A stretch of DNA of 64,000 nt from Chryseobacterium sp. GVT01B (GTDB taxonomy: Bacteria > Bacteroidota > Bacteroidia > Flavobacteriales > Weeksellaceae): the NCBI RefSeq assembly GCF_019970045.1, contig NZ_JAHXYI010000010.1:79993-143992 (forward strand), written 5' to 3'. The notes beneath the pieces are model-generated. The model did no database searches. It worked only from the letters and a program-made list of their open reading frames with translations, and had not been told where the DNA came from. Shown one piece after another: positions 41,818-51,009 of this stretch (position 1 is its first letter; each line of letters opens with the position of its first letter). The translations under genes were made by a program, and so were the position numbers.

Positions 41818-42446
41818 TATAAATATTTTTCGATAATTGGTATAGCTACCTCAGCCATCATTCCATAGCCTTTTTCGTTGGGGTGCACTCCGTCTGCAGA
41901 TAATAGAATCTCTTTATCTTCAAGGAAAGCAGAATAAAAATCAATATACCCCAGTGAATGTTCTGAGGCAAGATCTTTAAGGATCTGGTTATAGATAACA
42001 ACTTCCCCATTTGTTCTTAATTTGCCTGAGCTTACCACTACTCCATCTATTTTTTGAGAAAAAGGGAGAATGCTCACAAGATAAATTTCGTTGGAAAATT
42101 CTTTGGCATGCGCGATGGCAGTAGTCATGTTGTTTTTAAATTTTTCAGGATCTACGATCTGTACTCCTTCTTTTATGGCAAGATCATTGGCTCCATAGCT
42201 TAAAAAAACGATGTTTCCGTCAGCAGAATTTCTGGCACTGAGTTCGTGGGGAATTCTTTTCAGTAATCCTTCTGTAGTCTCTCCTCCGATTCCCAAATTG
42301 AATAAGATCAGTTCATCTCCATTTCCTTCGTGAAATTGCTGCAAGGCATATCTTTTCAAAATATCTACCCAGCCTCCAAAAACGCCGTCATATTCTCCAT
42401 AAGTAATGCTGTCACCGAAGAACAGCCCATAAATAATTTTCTTCAT
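41817..42446 (-). CDS. GDSL/SGNH-family hydrolase
   Basis: 209 residues. All four SGNH blocks are visible: FFGDSITYG (Ser), LGIGGET (Gly), SYGANDLA (Asn) and DGVHPNEKGY (Asp-His). No signal peptide is obvious, so it is probably cytoplasmic. It is an esterase, lipase or acyl-hydrolase of unknown substrate. It is coupled to the gamma-glutamylcyclotransferase-like gene by a TAATG overlap, so the two are made together. Confidence 0.92.
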   Translation of the reverse strand: MKKIIYGLFFGDSITYGEYDGVFGGWVDILKRYALQQFHEGNGDELILFNLGIGGETTEGLLKRIPHELSARNSADGNIVFLSYGANDLAIKEGVQIVDPEKFKNNMTTAIAHAKEFSNEIYLVSILPFSQKIDGVVVSSGKLRTNGEVVIYNQILKDLASEHSLGYIDFYSAFLEDKEILLSADGVHPNEKGYGMMAEVAIPIIEKYL

Positions 42447-42792
42447 TCAATTCTTATTGTTTCCTTTTTGTTAAAGTAAAAATAGTGAGAAAAATTATTA
42501 ATATCTTTCAACTTGCGTAGTTTTTAACGCAAAAGGCGCTAAGTATTTATATTTAATTCTTATGTTTTCGTTCGCAAAGGCGTTTCACTCAGCAATAGAC
42601 CAATTTGTGCCCTAGTTGAATAATTTTTTTTGAACCATTAAGATTTTTGAAGGGGTGAAGAATTATGAATGTAATAGTTGAAGCTATTATTAAGCAGACT
42701 GCTTTATTCATCGTTAATGAATCTTAACTTTCCTTAAAATCTTTATTATTCATAATGGTTTAAGATTCTAATTACTCATTGCTCATTACTTA
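42447..42792. other. 346-bp intergenic region with decayed repeats
   Basis: No gene is seen. It contains AACGCAAAAGGCGCTAAGT near 42528 and CGTTCGCAAAGGCGTTTCAC near 42571, members of the CGCAAAGGCG repeat family. AT-rich DNA with CATTAAGATTTTTGAAG-like motifs, also seen at 15783, follows. Confidence 0.55.
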
Positions 42793-43173
42793 TCATTCCA
42801 GCTTCAATGCAATATTGCTATGTGACTGTATAATTTCCACCAGGATTTCAAAAAGTGTCTGCCCTTTTCCTTCGGTCAAATCATCTAATTTCTGCTGAAT
42901 CAATTCTATATTGAAGGGTTTTCCCTGTCTGATCTTATTTTCGTAGAATTCCTGAGTAGTCTGAAGCCCTAAATCTTCTTTCGATTTCCCGGATTCTTTC
43001 CAGAGGATTTCAATTTCTTCTTTTCCTTCTATTACTCCGAAACCTCCGTAGAGAATATCATCAAAGCCGTCCAATGTTCCTACTTTCCAATCTGCATCCT
43101 TCATCAGAACACTTGAAACTTCTTCGTAAAAGCCTGCTAAAGACGAAAAATGACCGCCATGGATGACGATCAT
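42793..43173 (-). CDS. Barstar-like ribonuclease inhibitor
   Basis: 126 residues from ATG at 43173 (MIVIHGGHFSSLAGFYEEVS), which avoids the overlap with purL that a start at 43206 would create. The barstar fold is suggested by the opening strand/helix, DWKVGTLDGFDDILYGGFGV and a long C-terminal helix (KGQTLFEILVEIIQSHSNIA). Barstar inhibits the RNase barnase; no barnase-like gene is in the window, so this may be an orphan immunity gene. It starts 13 bp after purL on the same strand, probably by readthrough. Confidence 0.8.
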   Translation of the reverse strand: MIVIHGGHFSSLAGFYEEVSSVLMKDADWKVGTLDGFDDILYGGFGVIEGKEEIEILWKESGKSKEDLGLQTTQEFYENKIRQGKPFNIELIQQKLDDLTEGKGQTLFEILVEIIQSHSNIALKLE

Positions 43174-43186
43174 TTTTCTTGTATTG

Positions 43187-46100
43187 TTATTTGAAGTATT
43201 CAACACCGTTTTTGAATATGTTGTGATAATTCGCGGTTGGTATATTCTTCATGAGACCTTCAGCAAATCTTTCCGGGTGTCCCATTCTTCCGTAGATCTT
43301 TCCACATGGGCTGGTAACTCCTTCGATTCCGAATAATGAGTTATTCGGGTTGAACGGCATCCCGTGGGCGATATTTCCATCAAAATCTATGTATTGGGTA
43401 GCGATTTGTCCGTTTTCATACAGCTTTTTGATTTCTTCTTCTGAAGCCATGAAACGTCCTTCTCCGTGGGAAATCGGAATAGTGAAAGTCTGATCTTTCA
43501 TTCCTTTTAACCATGGGCTTTCATCATTCACCACTTTTACCGTCACCATCTGAGAGATGTGTCTTCTTATCGCATTGTGAGCTAACGTAGGGGAGTTTTC
43601 ATCCAGATCTTTGATTCTTCCGTAAGGTAATAATCCTGACTTTACAAGCGCCTGGAATCCGTTACAGATACCGATAATCATACCATCTCTGTCTAATAAT
43701 TCATGAACTGCATTTTTCATTTTCTCGTTTTTCAGAACGTTTACAATGAATTTTGCAGAACCATCCGGCTCGTCACCTGCGGAGAATCCTCCGGAGAATG
43801 CAAGAATCTGAGATGTTCTGATTTCTTCTACCCACGCATCAATGCTTTCCTCCAATAATTGGTGGTTGATATTGATCAAAGGCAGGCTGCTCACTACAGC
43901 ACCTTCTTTCTGGAATGCATTCAGCGTGTCATACTCACAGTTCGTTCCCGGGAATACCGGAGCGAATACTTTTGGCTGAGCAATTCCGTGTTTTTTAATG
44001 ATGATATTTCTTGGGTGGATTGAGTTTGATTTTTCATCAATTTCAATCGTGATCTTTTCTTTTTCTACTGTTGGGAAAAGGTTTTCGAATGTATTTGTGT
44101 TAGCAGATACAAGGTCCACGATATTGGATTCAAGTCCGTTAATTTTTACAATACCTGAATCTTTTACTTCTCCGATAAGGTGAAGAACAGACGAGCTTAA
44201 TTCTTCTTTCGCTTCAATGATTAAGCTACCGATATTTTTAGCCAATAAAACATTTTCATCAGCATTAACTTCAGCACCCAATCTGTTTCCGAAGCTCATT
44301 TTCGCTAAAGCTACTGCAAGACCTCCTTCTTTTACTGTTTTCACAGAAACAATTTTTCCTGCTTTAATATTTTCGAAAATAAATTCAAAAACTTCTTTTA
44401 AAGCATCATATTTTGGAAGTCCGCTTTCCTGAGCAATATGATTGAAGAAATACAGTTTGTTTCCTGCATTTTTCAGCTCAGGAGAGATGATATTTTCTTT
44501 ATCTCCGTTGGCACATGCAAAAGAAATCAAGGTTGGCGGAACATTCAGATCCTGATATGTTCCACTCATAGAATCTTTACCTCCAATCGCAGCAAGACCT
44601 AAATTGATCTGCGCATCATAAGCCCCTAAAAGTGAAGCTAAAGGTTTACCCCATTTTTCCGGATTTTGTCCTAGTTTTTCGAAGTATTCCTGGAAACTTA
44701 GTCTGATGTTTTTATAATCGCCTCCCATTGCTACAATCTTCGCCACACTCTCTACTACAGCATAAGATGATCCTAGTAATGAGTTTTGTTTTGATATTTC
44801 AGCATCAAATCCCCAGCTTGCCAAAGAAACTGTTTTAATATCTTTTGCTCCTAAAATAGGGAGTGCCTGAACACTTCCTTCCATCAGAGTCTGCTGATAT
44901 TTTCCACCTAAAGGCATTGCTACTGTTGTGGCTCCAATTGAAGAGTCAAACATTTCAAGCAATCCTTTCTGGGAAGCTACGTTTTTATCTTTTAAGATGT
45001 TCAGGAAGTTTTCTGCTGTGAAAGCTTTAGTTTCTTCTTTTACTTCTTCAAGGTGAGTGATTTTCACTTCCTGAGATTTTGAACATCCGTTGGTATCTAA
45101 GAAAGCTCTTGAAAGGTCTACAATTTTGTCTCCTTTCCAGAACATCTGCATTCTTCCGGAATCTGTCACTTTTGCTACTTCTACCGCAACAATGTTTTCA
45201 GCTTCACAGAATTTGATGAATTTTTCTTTATCCTGAGGATCTACAACTACCGCCATTCTTTCCTGAGATTCAGAAATAGCCAGTTCGGTTCCGTTTAATC
45301 CTTCATATTTTAATGGTAATACATCCAGGTTTACTTCTAAAGAGTCTGCAATCTCACCAATTGCCACAGAAACACCTCCTGCTCCGAAGTCATTTGATTT
45401 TTTAATCAGCTTCGTTACTTCAGGATTTCTGAATAATCTCTGAATTTTACGTTCTTCTACAGCATTTCCTTTCTGAACTTCTGAACTCATGGTGTGGATA
45501 GAAGTTTCGTCCTGTTCTTTTGAACTTCCGCTTGCTCCTCCTACTCCGTCTCGACCTGTTGCTCCTCCTAAGATAATGATTGAATCCCCGTTTTCAGGTT
45601 TCTCACGTCTTACCCAGTCTACAGGAACAGCTCCGGTAACGAAACCTACTTCCATTCTCTTGGCTTTATAACCTTCGTCATAGATTTCAGAAACCATTGT
45701 AGTCGCAAGACCAATCTGGTTACCGTAAGATGAATATCCGTTGGCAGCCTGTTTTGTAATGGTTTTCTGAGGTAATTTTCCTGGTAATGTTTTATCAACT
45801 GGTTCCAAAACGTCTGCAGCACCTGTTAATCTCATTGCCTGGAAAACGAAAGATCTTCCGGACAACGGGTCTCTGATCGCACCTCCTAAACAAGTTGAAG
45901 CCCCACCAAACGGTTCAATTTCCGTAGGGTGATTATGTGTTTCGTTTTTGAATAATAAATACCATGGTTCTTTTTTACCATCGTACTCTGCTTCGATCTG
46001 GATGGTACAAGCATTAATCTCGTCAGAAATGACAAGGTTATCCAGGTTTCCTGTTTTATGGAAATATTTACCACATACTGTTGCAAGATCCATTAGGGAA

Positions 46101-46882
46101 ATTGGCTTCAACTCACGGCCTAAGAATTTTCTTTTTTCGATGTAATCATTGAAAATAGTTTCCAATGTGTGTTTGAACTGGCCTTCAAACTGAATGTCTG
46201 ACAACTGTGTTTCAAAAGTCGTGTGACGACAGTGGTCGCTCCAATACGTGTCTAGTACTTTTAATTCTGTTTCCGTAGGATTTCTTTCTTCAGTTTTGAA
46301 ATATTCCTGAATAAATTTCAGGTCATCCAATCCTAAAGCAAAACCATGATTTTTGTAGAAGTTTTCAAGTTCTCCATCATTGAAATTGATGAAGTTTTCG
46401 TGGATAATTACTTTTGATGGTGTCTCATCTACAGGAATATCAAGAATTGACAAGTCTTTTTCCTGAGATTCCACTTTGTTGATCAGAAGGTCTTTGATTT
46501 TAACCAAATCTGCTTCAGAAACTCCTTCAAATTCGATCAACTTTCCACTTCTTACTTTTGATTTTTCATTTTCTGTAAGCAACGCGATACACTGCTGCGC
46601 AGAATCTGCTCTCTGATCATACTGACCAGGCAAAAATTCCATTCCGAAATGAATAGCTTTTGCAGGGTTTTCTGTATGTAAAATATCAGTAACAGGGTCT
46701 ACGAAAGTGTTATTCACCACTTTTTCAAATTCTCCGTCATTCAAATTGAAAATATCATACACATTGTATACTTTCACACTTTGAACTGCCGGAACAACCG
46801 CTTTTACTTCATCAAAAATTTTTGGACTTTCAACATCGAAAATTCCTCTTTTTTCTACGAAAATTCTTTTGTTATTAGACAT
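43187..46882 (-). CDS. purL: Phosphoribosylformylglycinamidine synthase
   Basis: 1231 residues, the long single-chain form. Fourth step of purine synthesis: converts FGAR to FGAM using glutamine and ATP. N-terminal PurS-like domain, then linker with YWSDHCRHTTFET, then two AIRS-type synthase halves (FKNETHNHPTEIEPFGGAST; GGKDSMSGTYQDL), then a C-terminal class I glutaminase with the nucleophile Cys in IGICNGFQALV and late His/Glu in MGHPERF. Stand-alone except for the barstar-like gene 13 bp downstream. Confidence 0.97.
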   Translation of the reverse strand: MSNNKRIFVEKRGIFDVESPKIFDEVKAVVPAVQSVKVYNVYDIFNLNDGEFEKVVNNTFVDPVTDILHTENPAKAIHFGMEFLPGQYDQRADSAQQCIALLTENEKSKVRSGKLIEFEGVSEADLVKIKDLLINKVESQEKDLSILDIPVDETPSKVIIHENFINFNDGELENFYKNHGFALGLDDLKFIQEYFKTEERNPTETELKVLDTYWSDHCRHTTFETQLSDIQFEGQFKHTLETIFNDYIEKRKFLGRELKPISLMDLATVCGKYFHKTGNLDNLVISDEINACTIQIEAEYDGKKEPWYLLFKNETHNHPTEIEPFGGASTCLGGAIRDPLSGRSFVFQAMRLTGAADVLEPVDKTLPGKLPQKTITKQAANGYSSYGNQIGLATTMVSEIYDEGYKAKRMEVGFVTGAVPVDWVRREKPENGDSIIILGGATGRDGVGGASGSSKEQDETSIHTMSSEVQKGNAVEERKIQRLFRNPEVTKLIKKSNDFGAGGVSVAIGEIADSLEVNLDVLPLKYEGLNGTELAISESQERMAVVVDPQDKEKFIKFCEAENIVAVEVAKVTDSGRMQMFWKGDKIVDLSRAFLDTNGCSKSQEVKITHLEEVKEETKAFTAENFLNILKDKNVASQKGLLEMFDSSIGATTVAMPLGGKYQQTLMEGSVQALPILGAKDIKTVSLASWGFDAEISKQNSLLGSSYAVVESVAKIVAMGGDYKNIRLSFQEYFEKLGQNPEKWGKPLASLLGAYDAQINLGLAAIGGKDSMSGTYQDLNVPPTLISFACANGDKENIISPELKNAGNKLYFFNHIAQESGLPKYDALKEVFEFIFENIKAGKIVSVKTVKEGGLAVALAKMSFGNRLGAEVNADENVLLAKNIGSLIIEAKEELSSSVLHLIGEVKDSGIVKINGLESNIVDLVSANTNTFENLFPTVEKEKITIEIDEKSNSIHPRNIIIKKHGIAQPKVFAPVFPGTNCEYDTLNAFQKEGAVVSSLPLININHQLLEESIDAWVEEIRTSQILAFSGGFSAGDEPDGSAKFIVNVLKNEKMKNAVHELLDRDGMIIGICNGFQALVKSGLLPYGRIKDLDENSPTLAHNAIRRHISQMVTVKVVNDESPWLKGMKDQTFTIPISHGEGRFMASEEEIKKLYENGQIATQYIDFDGNIAHGMPFNPNNSLFGIEGVTSPCGKIYGRMGHPERFAEGLMKNIPTANYHNIFKNGVEYFK

Positions 46883-47071
46883 TAGATGTCAGATTTTTAA
46901 TATTAGATTTATTTTTTCTTTTTACTATTATGAGTTAAAGTTTCTTTCTTTAAACCCATCTATATTGGAAATTTTTGGAGAGATTTCCTCTCCACTCATT
47001 ACTCTGTACAAATTTAAAGGAATAAGTCATATCTTTTTCAAATTTGAGCGGTAGAATTTCCAATTTTATTT

Positions 47072-48043
47072 TTATTTGTTGATAAATTTATTCGGATTGT
47101 CCTTATGTTCTTTCTGAAAGTCTTCTGCATTTTTTATTTCTTCTTTCAGCCAGTTTTCAAAAGGAACTTTCTTTTCATTAAAATCCTCGATAGCATAAAA
47201 TATTTTACCTTCTTCTGAAACCAGAAATTTGAAACGATAAAGCATATCCAAGTCTTTCTTCCTATGATTATAGGTATTCACCTGATAATAAGGAAAGTTT
47301 TCTTTTGGTTTTTCTACAATTTCAAAAAACAGATTCTTTTCCTTTTCAGACAGTTTATTGTAAAAGTTTACATAATAAAGATCTGAAAGCTTTTTCTTCT
47401 GTTTTTCGAAGAACTGGAGAATATTCTTCTCTTCTTCATTGTATTGAAACGGATTCGGGTAGTATTTCCCGTCTATTTCAACATCCTTTTCTGTTGGTTT
47501 TGCCAATGGCTGAACAGTTTGTCCTTTGACGTTCATCACACCCCATTTTCCCCCTACAATTGCTCTGTGTTCATCATTGGTCTTTTCCCAATCACAGCCG
47601 TCACAAAAGGTGGCGTATCCGTAATTAAACGGAAATGCAAAGTCATGCTCAGCTTCAATAACAGTATTCCCGTTTCGGTCTGCAAATCCTACTTTACCAT
47701 TTTTAACCAATCTTCTCAGTCCTTCAGAGAAATAATCTGCTCCATTGTCATAAAGGAATGGCTGATACAGAAATTTACCTTTTCTGTCGTACACATATCC
47801 CCAGGCATTTTTCTCTGATTTTTCGCCTTCTTTACTGCCATCAAAAAGGATGGTTTCTCCTTCTACAGGATCTCCATCTTTTAGGAAGGAAAAGATTTTG
47901 AACTGTGCAGGAACAATTATTTTTCCTGCTTTATCTTTTACTCCAACTAAAGAATCTTTGGATTTAAAGTAATGTAAATCCTCTTTACTCTGGGAAAAAG
48001 AAATGACTGGTGTTAATAGAATGCTTAATAGTAGTTTTTTCAT
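47072..48043 (-). CDS. Secreted WG-repeat protein
   Basis: 323 residues from ATG at 48043 (MKKLLLSILLTPVISFSQ, signal peptide); upstream in-frame residues overlap the purB terminator. Repeats of WG type are visible: NAWGYVYDRKGKFLYQPFLY, GKVGFADRNGNTVIEAEHDF and GKWGVMNVKGQTVQPLAKP. WG repeats form beta-rich scaffolds and are common in Bacteroidetes. The C-terminal part is helical and Lys/Glu-rich. Function unknown; probably periplasmic. It lies between purB and purL on the same strand. Confidence 0.82.
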   Translation of the reverse strand: MKKLLLSILLTPVISFSQSKEDLHYFKSKDSLVGVKDKAGKIIVPAQFKIFSFLKDGDPVEGETILFDGSKEGEKSEKNAWGYVYDRKGKFLYQPFLYDNGADYFSEGLRRLVKNGKVGFADRNGNTVIEAEHDFAFPFNYGYATFCDGCDWEKTNDEHRAIVGGKWGVMNVKGQTVQPLAKPTEKDVEIDGKYYPNPFQYNEEEKNILQFFEKQKKKLSDLYYVNFYNKLSEKEKNLFFEIVEKPKENFPYYQVNTYNHRKKDLDMLYRFKFLVSEEGKIFYAIEDFNEKKVPFENWLKEEIKNAEDFQKEHKDNPNKFINK

Positions 48044-48060
48044 ATTAATTGGAGTGGGAA

Positions 48061-48093
48061 ATAAAATATGCAGCCCAAAAGACTGCATATTGT
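48061..48093 (-). terminator. Intrinsic terminator of purB
   Basis: Stem AATATGCAG tcttttggg CTGCATATT then T residues on the minus strand, right after the purB stop codon. Its position supports starting the next gene at 48043 rather than 48088. Confidence 0.82.
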
Positions 48094-48094
48094 T

Positions 48095-49522
48095 TTATAC
48101 TTTAAGATCAGCTTCCAATCCTATTAAGTCTTTGTTTTGGTCTATAATCGGCTGAACTTCATTTTTAATGAATTCCTCCGTCTGGATCGGTGCGAAACCA
48201 ATAAAGTTTTTAGGATCTAGAACTTCTTTCAGTTTTGATTTGTCCAGTTTTAAAGATTCATCATTCAGGATTCTTTCGATAAGGTCATTTTCTTTTCCTT
48301 CTTCTTTCACTTTCTTAGAAGCTTCCATAGAGTGAACTCTGATCACTTCGTGAATTTCCTGACGATCACCTCCTGCTTTAACTTCTTCCATGATGATGTA
48401 TTCTGTCGCCATGAAAGGAAGCTCTTCCATAATATGCTTATTGATTCTGTTCGGATATACTACGATTCCGTTCATGATGTTGTTCCAGATTAATAGAATA
48501 GCATCAACAGCTAAAAATGCCTGAGGAATTGTCAATCTCTTATTAGCAGAGTCATCCAATGTTCTTTCAAACCATTGTGTAGAAGCTACCATTGCAGAAC
48601 TTGTTGTCAGAGACATTACATATTTTGCCAATGCTCCGATTCTTTCACTTCTCATTGGGTTACGTTTGTAAGCCATTGCAGAAGAACCGATCTGGTTTTT
48701 CTCGAATGGTTCTTCAATTTCCTTAAGGTTCTGAAGTAAACGTAAATCGTTTGTGAATTTATGTGCAGATTGTGCAATATTTCCTAATAAGGCAACTACT
48801 TTCGCATCAATTTTTCTATCGTAAGTCTGTCCGGAAACTCCGAACACTTTTTCGAAACCGAATCTTTTTGAAAGTTCTTTATCTAAGTGTTTTACTTTAG
48901 AATAGTCTCCGTTGAACAATTCAAGGAAACTTGCAGCTGTTCCTGTAGTTCCTTTTACTCCTCTGAAACGTAGGGTTTCAAGGAAGAAATCCAATTCTTC
49001 GATGTCAAGAACCAAACTCTGTAACCAAAGTGTAGCTCTTTTCCCAACTGTCGTCAACTGAGCTGGCTGGAAGTGTGTAAATCCTAAAGTTGGAAGGTCT
49101 TTGTACTGAATTGCAAAATCCGAAAGATTTTTCATCACGTTCACCAACTTTTTCTTTAAGATTAAAAGTCCGTCACGGATTTGAATTAAGTCTGTATTGT
49201 CTCCTACAAAAGCCGAAGTAGCTCCCAGGTGAATAATTCCTTTTGCTGAAGGCGCCACATCACCATAAGCGTGAACGTGAGCCATTACATCATGACGGAA
49301 TTTTTTTTCGTACTCTGCAGCTTTTACGTAATCGATGTTTTCAGCATTAGCTTTTAACTCAGCGATCTGCTCGTCTGTAATTTCAAGTCCAAGGTCTTTT
49401 TCGATTTCAGCAAGAGCTATCCAAAGCTTTCTCCAATTCTGGAATTTGTTATTGTGTGAGAAGTTAAATAACATTTCTTCACTGGAGTAGCGCTCTTCCA
49501 ATGGATTTTTGTAGGAATTCAT
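48095..49522 (-). CDS. purB: Adenylosuccinate lyase
   Basis: 475 residues. Fumarase/aspartase superfamily; cleaves SAICAR and adenylosuccinate in purine synthesis. Landmarks: RYSSEEMLFNFSHNNKFQNW at the N-terminus, MAHVHAYGDVAPSAKGIIHL, TLGFTHFQPAQLTTVGKRA with the catalytic His, and the superfamily signature GSSAMAYKRNPMRSERIGAL (about residues 285-304). The length fits the Bacteroidetes form. Cytoplasmic tetramer. Copy A of a roughly 200-bp repeat lies upstream, within the likely promoter side. Confidence 0.97.
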   Translation of the reverse strand: MNSYKNPLEERYSSEEMLFNFSHNNKFQNWRKLWIALAEIEKDLGLEITDEQIAELKANAENIDYVKAAEYEKKFRHDVMAHVHAYGDVAPSAKGIIHLGATSAFVGDNTDLIQIRDGLLILKKKLVNVMKNLSDFAIQYKDLPTLGFTHFQPAQLTTVGKRATLWLQSLVLDIEELDFFLETLRFRGVKGTTGTAASFLELFNGDYSKVKHLDKELSKRFGFEKVFGVSGQTYDRKIDAKVVALLGNIAQSAHKFTNDLRLLQNLKEIEEPFEKNQIGSSAMAYKRNPMRSERIGALAKYVMSLTTSSAMVASTQWFERTLDDSANKRLTIPQAFLAVDAILLIWNNIMNGIVVYPNRINKHIMEELPFMATEYIIMEEVKAGGDRQEIHEVIRVHSMEASKKVKEEGKENDLIERILNDESLKLDKSKLKEVLDPKNFIGFAPIQTEEFIKNEVQPIIDQNKDLIGLEADLKV

Positions 49523-49633
49523 TCGTTCTTTTACTTTTTAGATGTACAAAAATACGGTTTTTCGGTGAGAGATAAAAATCCTGCTTTTATGATTTTTCAA
49601 CCATATTCCGAATCAAATAAAAGATTTTCATTT

Positions 49634-49834
49634 AAACTTTTGCCTTAAAGGAAAAGTATACAAAAGTCCAAGGCTGGAATCATCTGCTAAAATTTAAATG
49701 TACTCCTAAAATTTCCAAACTCGTATGGATCATATGTCTCTCCTTCGGTTCTTTATTATTACCTGCTCAGATAGTGGAAATTTTTTAACGGATTACATTC
49801 AAATTTTCTTAACGCTCCTGATTCCTAAGTCGAT
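49634..49834 (+). repeat. Roughly 200-bp dispersed repeat, copy A
   Basis: Full-length copy: ACTTTTGCCTTAAAGGAAAA, ACAAAAGTCCAAGGCTGGAA, TGTACTCCTAAAATTTCCAA, CTCAGATAGTGGAAATTTTT, AACGGATTACATTCAAATTT and CTTAACGCTCCTGATTCCTA then AGTCGATT. Aligns with 50207-50414 throughout. It lies in the 355-bp gap upstream of purB. Confidence 0.85.
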
Positions 49835-49877
49835 TGATAAGCAGTGCATCATATTCAGACTTGTTCTTTTTCTCAAT

Positions 49878-50165
49878 TTAACATTGAATTATCGTTATCA
49901 TATAGGCTAGAAAAGCTCCTAAAACAGATATAATAAAACCTAATATGTTCAATATTAAAACTATGGGATTATCTTTTATCTTTTTAAAAAATGTTGCTAT
50001 TGCCGGAATTATAAAAAGATTTGAAATCATTAGCATTATTGAAAAATTAAATCCTCCTTCAAATGGAGAAAAACCTTTTTGAATAGTGTATACATTAACT
50101 AACAGTATTATCACATTAAGAAGGATGACAACAACAGCAAGTATATAATTTATTCTGGATCGCAC
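49878..50165 (-). CDS. Small three-helix membrane protein between two repeats
   Basis: 95 residues with three predicted membrane helices (about 6-26, 42-60 and 68-92) joined by short loops such as KGFSPFEGGFNFS and FKKIKDNP. No recognised family. The gene is AT-rich and lies between repeat copies A and B, which share orientation. Its start is 41 bp from repeat B. Function unknown. Confidence 0.65.
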   Translation of the reverse strand: MRSRINYILAVVVILLNVIILLVNVYTIQKGFSPFEGGFNFSIMLMISNLFIIPAIATFFKKIKDNPIVLILNILGFIISVLGAFLAYMITIIQC

Positions 50166-50206
50166 GAAAGTTCTGTAATATAAGAATACAAAATAACATT
50201 TTTTTG

Positions 50207-50414
50207 CCTATACTTTTGTCTTAAAACAAAAGTATTCAAAAGTTCAAGACGGGAATCATTCGCTAAAAAATTTGAATGTACTCCTAAAATTTCCAAACTC
50301 GCATGGATCACATGCTTCTTCTTCAGCTCTAAATTCCGTCCATGCTCAGACAGTGGAAATTTTTTAACGGATTCCATTTAAATTTTCTTAACGCTCCTGA
50401 TTCCTAAGTCGATG
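50207..50414 (+). repeat. Roughly 200-bp dispersed repeat, copy B
   Basis: Full-length copy with CTATACTTTTGTCTTAAAAC at one end and CTTAACGCTCCTGATTCCTA then AGTCGATG at the other. On the minus strand its end forms ACTTTTG ttttaaga CAAAAGT. A readable minus-strand frame crosses it but is not conserved in copies A or C. It fills most of the 318-bp gap here. Confidence 0.85.
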
Positions 50415-50426
50415 ATGGAGTTGTAC

Positions 50427-50463
50427 AAAAATAGGCTATCCCATTTCTGAGACAGCCTATTTA
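50427..50463 (-). terminator. Terminator of the double-glycine peptide gene
   Basis: On the minus strand AATAGGCTGTCT cagaaatgg GATAGCCTATTT is followed by T residues, 20 bp past the stop codon of the 46-residue peptide gene. Confidence 0.82.
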
Positions 50464-50483
50464 CATTATTTTCATAAATCAAA

Positions 50484-50624
50484 TTAATCAATAAGTCCGC
50501 ATGATGATCCTACAGGAATACATTTTTTAACAAATGAACACCAGAAATATCCTGGCAGACACATTGGGATCCCTCCCTGAACTGTTTTCAATTCTCTTTT
50601 TGAAAGTTTTCTTAGGTTTTTCAT
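50484..50624 (-). CDS. Bacteriocin-like peptide with double-glycine leader
   Basis: 46 residues. The leader is MKNLRKLSKRELKTVQGG, a typical double-glycine leader (Leu, Glu-Leu-Lys and Val at the expected spacing before GG). The predicted mature peptide is 28 residues (IPMCLPGYFWCSFVKKCIPV then GSSCGLID) with four Cys, enough for two disulfides. It resembles the bacteriocin-like small proteins found in Chryseobacterium and relatives. Export would be by a peptidase-containing ABC transporter, none of which is in the window. A dedicated terminator supports a real transcript. Antimicrobial activity is inferred only. Confidence 0.85.
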   Translation of the reverse strand: MKNLRKLSKRELKTVQGGIPMCLPGYFWCSFVKKCIPVGSSCGLID

Positions 50625-50803
50625 AGTTTTATTTTTTGATTTTTCTCCTACTATATATGCTTTTCGGATTACGCTTTAATTTGGTAGTTCCAATATACAT
50701 ATTTTTTGGACAAAAAAACATAACAAATTAATTTTATACGACTTACATTTTAGTAATTTCTAAAAAACAATCATAAACTGCCATTATTAAATAGACAGGA
50801 AGT

Positions 50804-51004
50804 TCAGTTTCTTCTTCTAATAAATCCAATAAAAAAATAGAGACCAATTGACAACACTATTGAAATTCCTAATGTAAAATAAGTTTGAAAGGGAATAGTG
50901 TGGCTACTACCAAGTGTCATTAATAAATACAGTACAAGAAACAGAAAGCAAAGAATACTTATCCATTGTAATATTTTCAATATTATTTTTATTTTCCCAG
51001 TCAT
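50804..51004 (-). CDS. Small membrane protein, two helices
   Basis: 66 residues with two long hydrophobic helices (about 11-31 and 40-60) and a basic C-terminus (FIRRRN). No known family. It starts 5 bp after the stop of the 113-residue membrane gene, so the two form an operon. AT-rich. Confidence 0.65.
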   Translation of the reverse strand: MTGKIKIILKILQWISILCFLFLVLYLLMTLGSSHTIPFQTYFTLGISIVLSIGLYFFIGFIRRRN

Positions 51005-51009
51005 TATAT

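Noticed and set aside
43187..46882. Several 60-70-codon plus-strand frames inside purL
   Set aside because: Shadows of a continuous full-length enzyme gene.
50150..50377. Minus-strand 75-codon frame across repeat copy B
   Set aside because: The frame is broken in copies A (start followed by stop) and C (single-base change creating a stop), so it is not a conserved gene.
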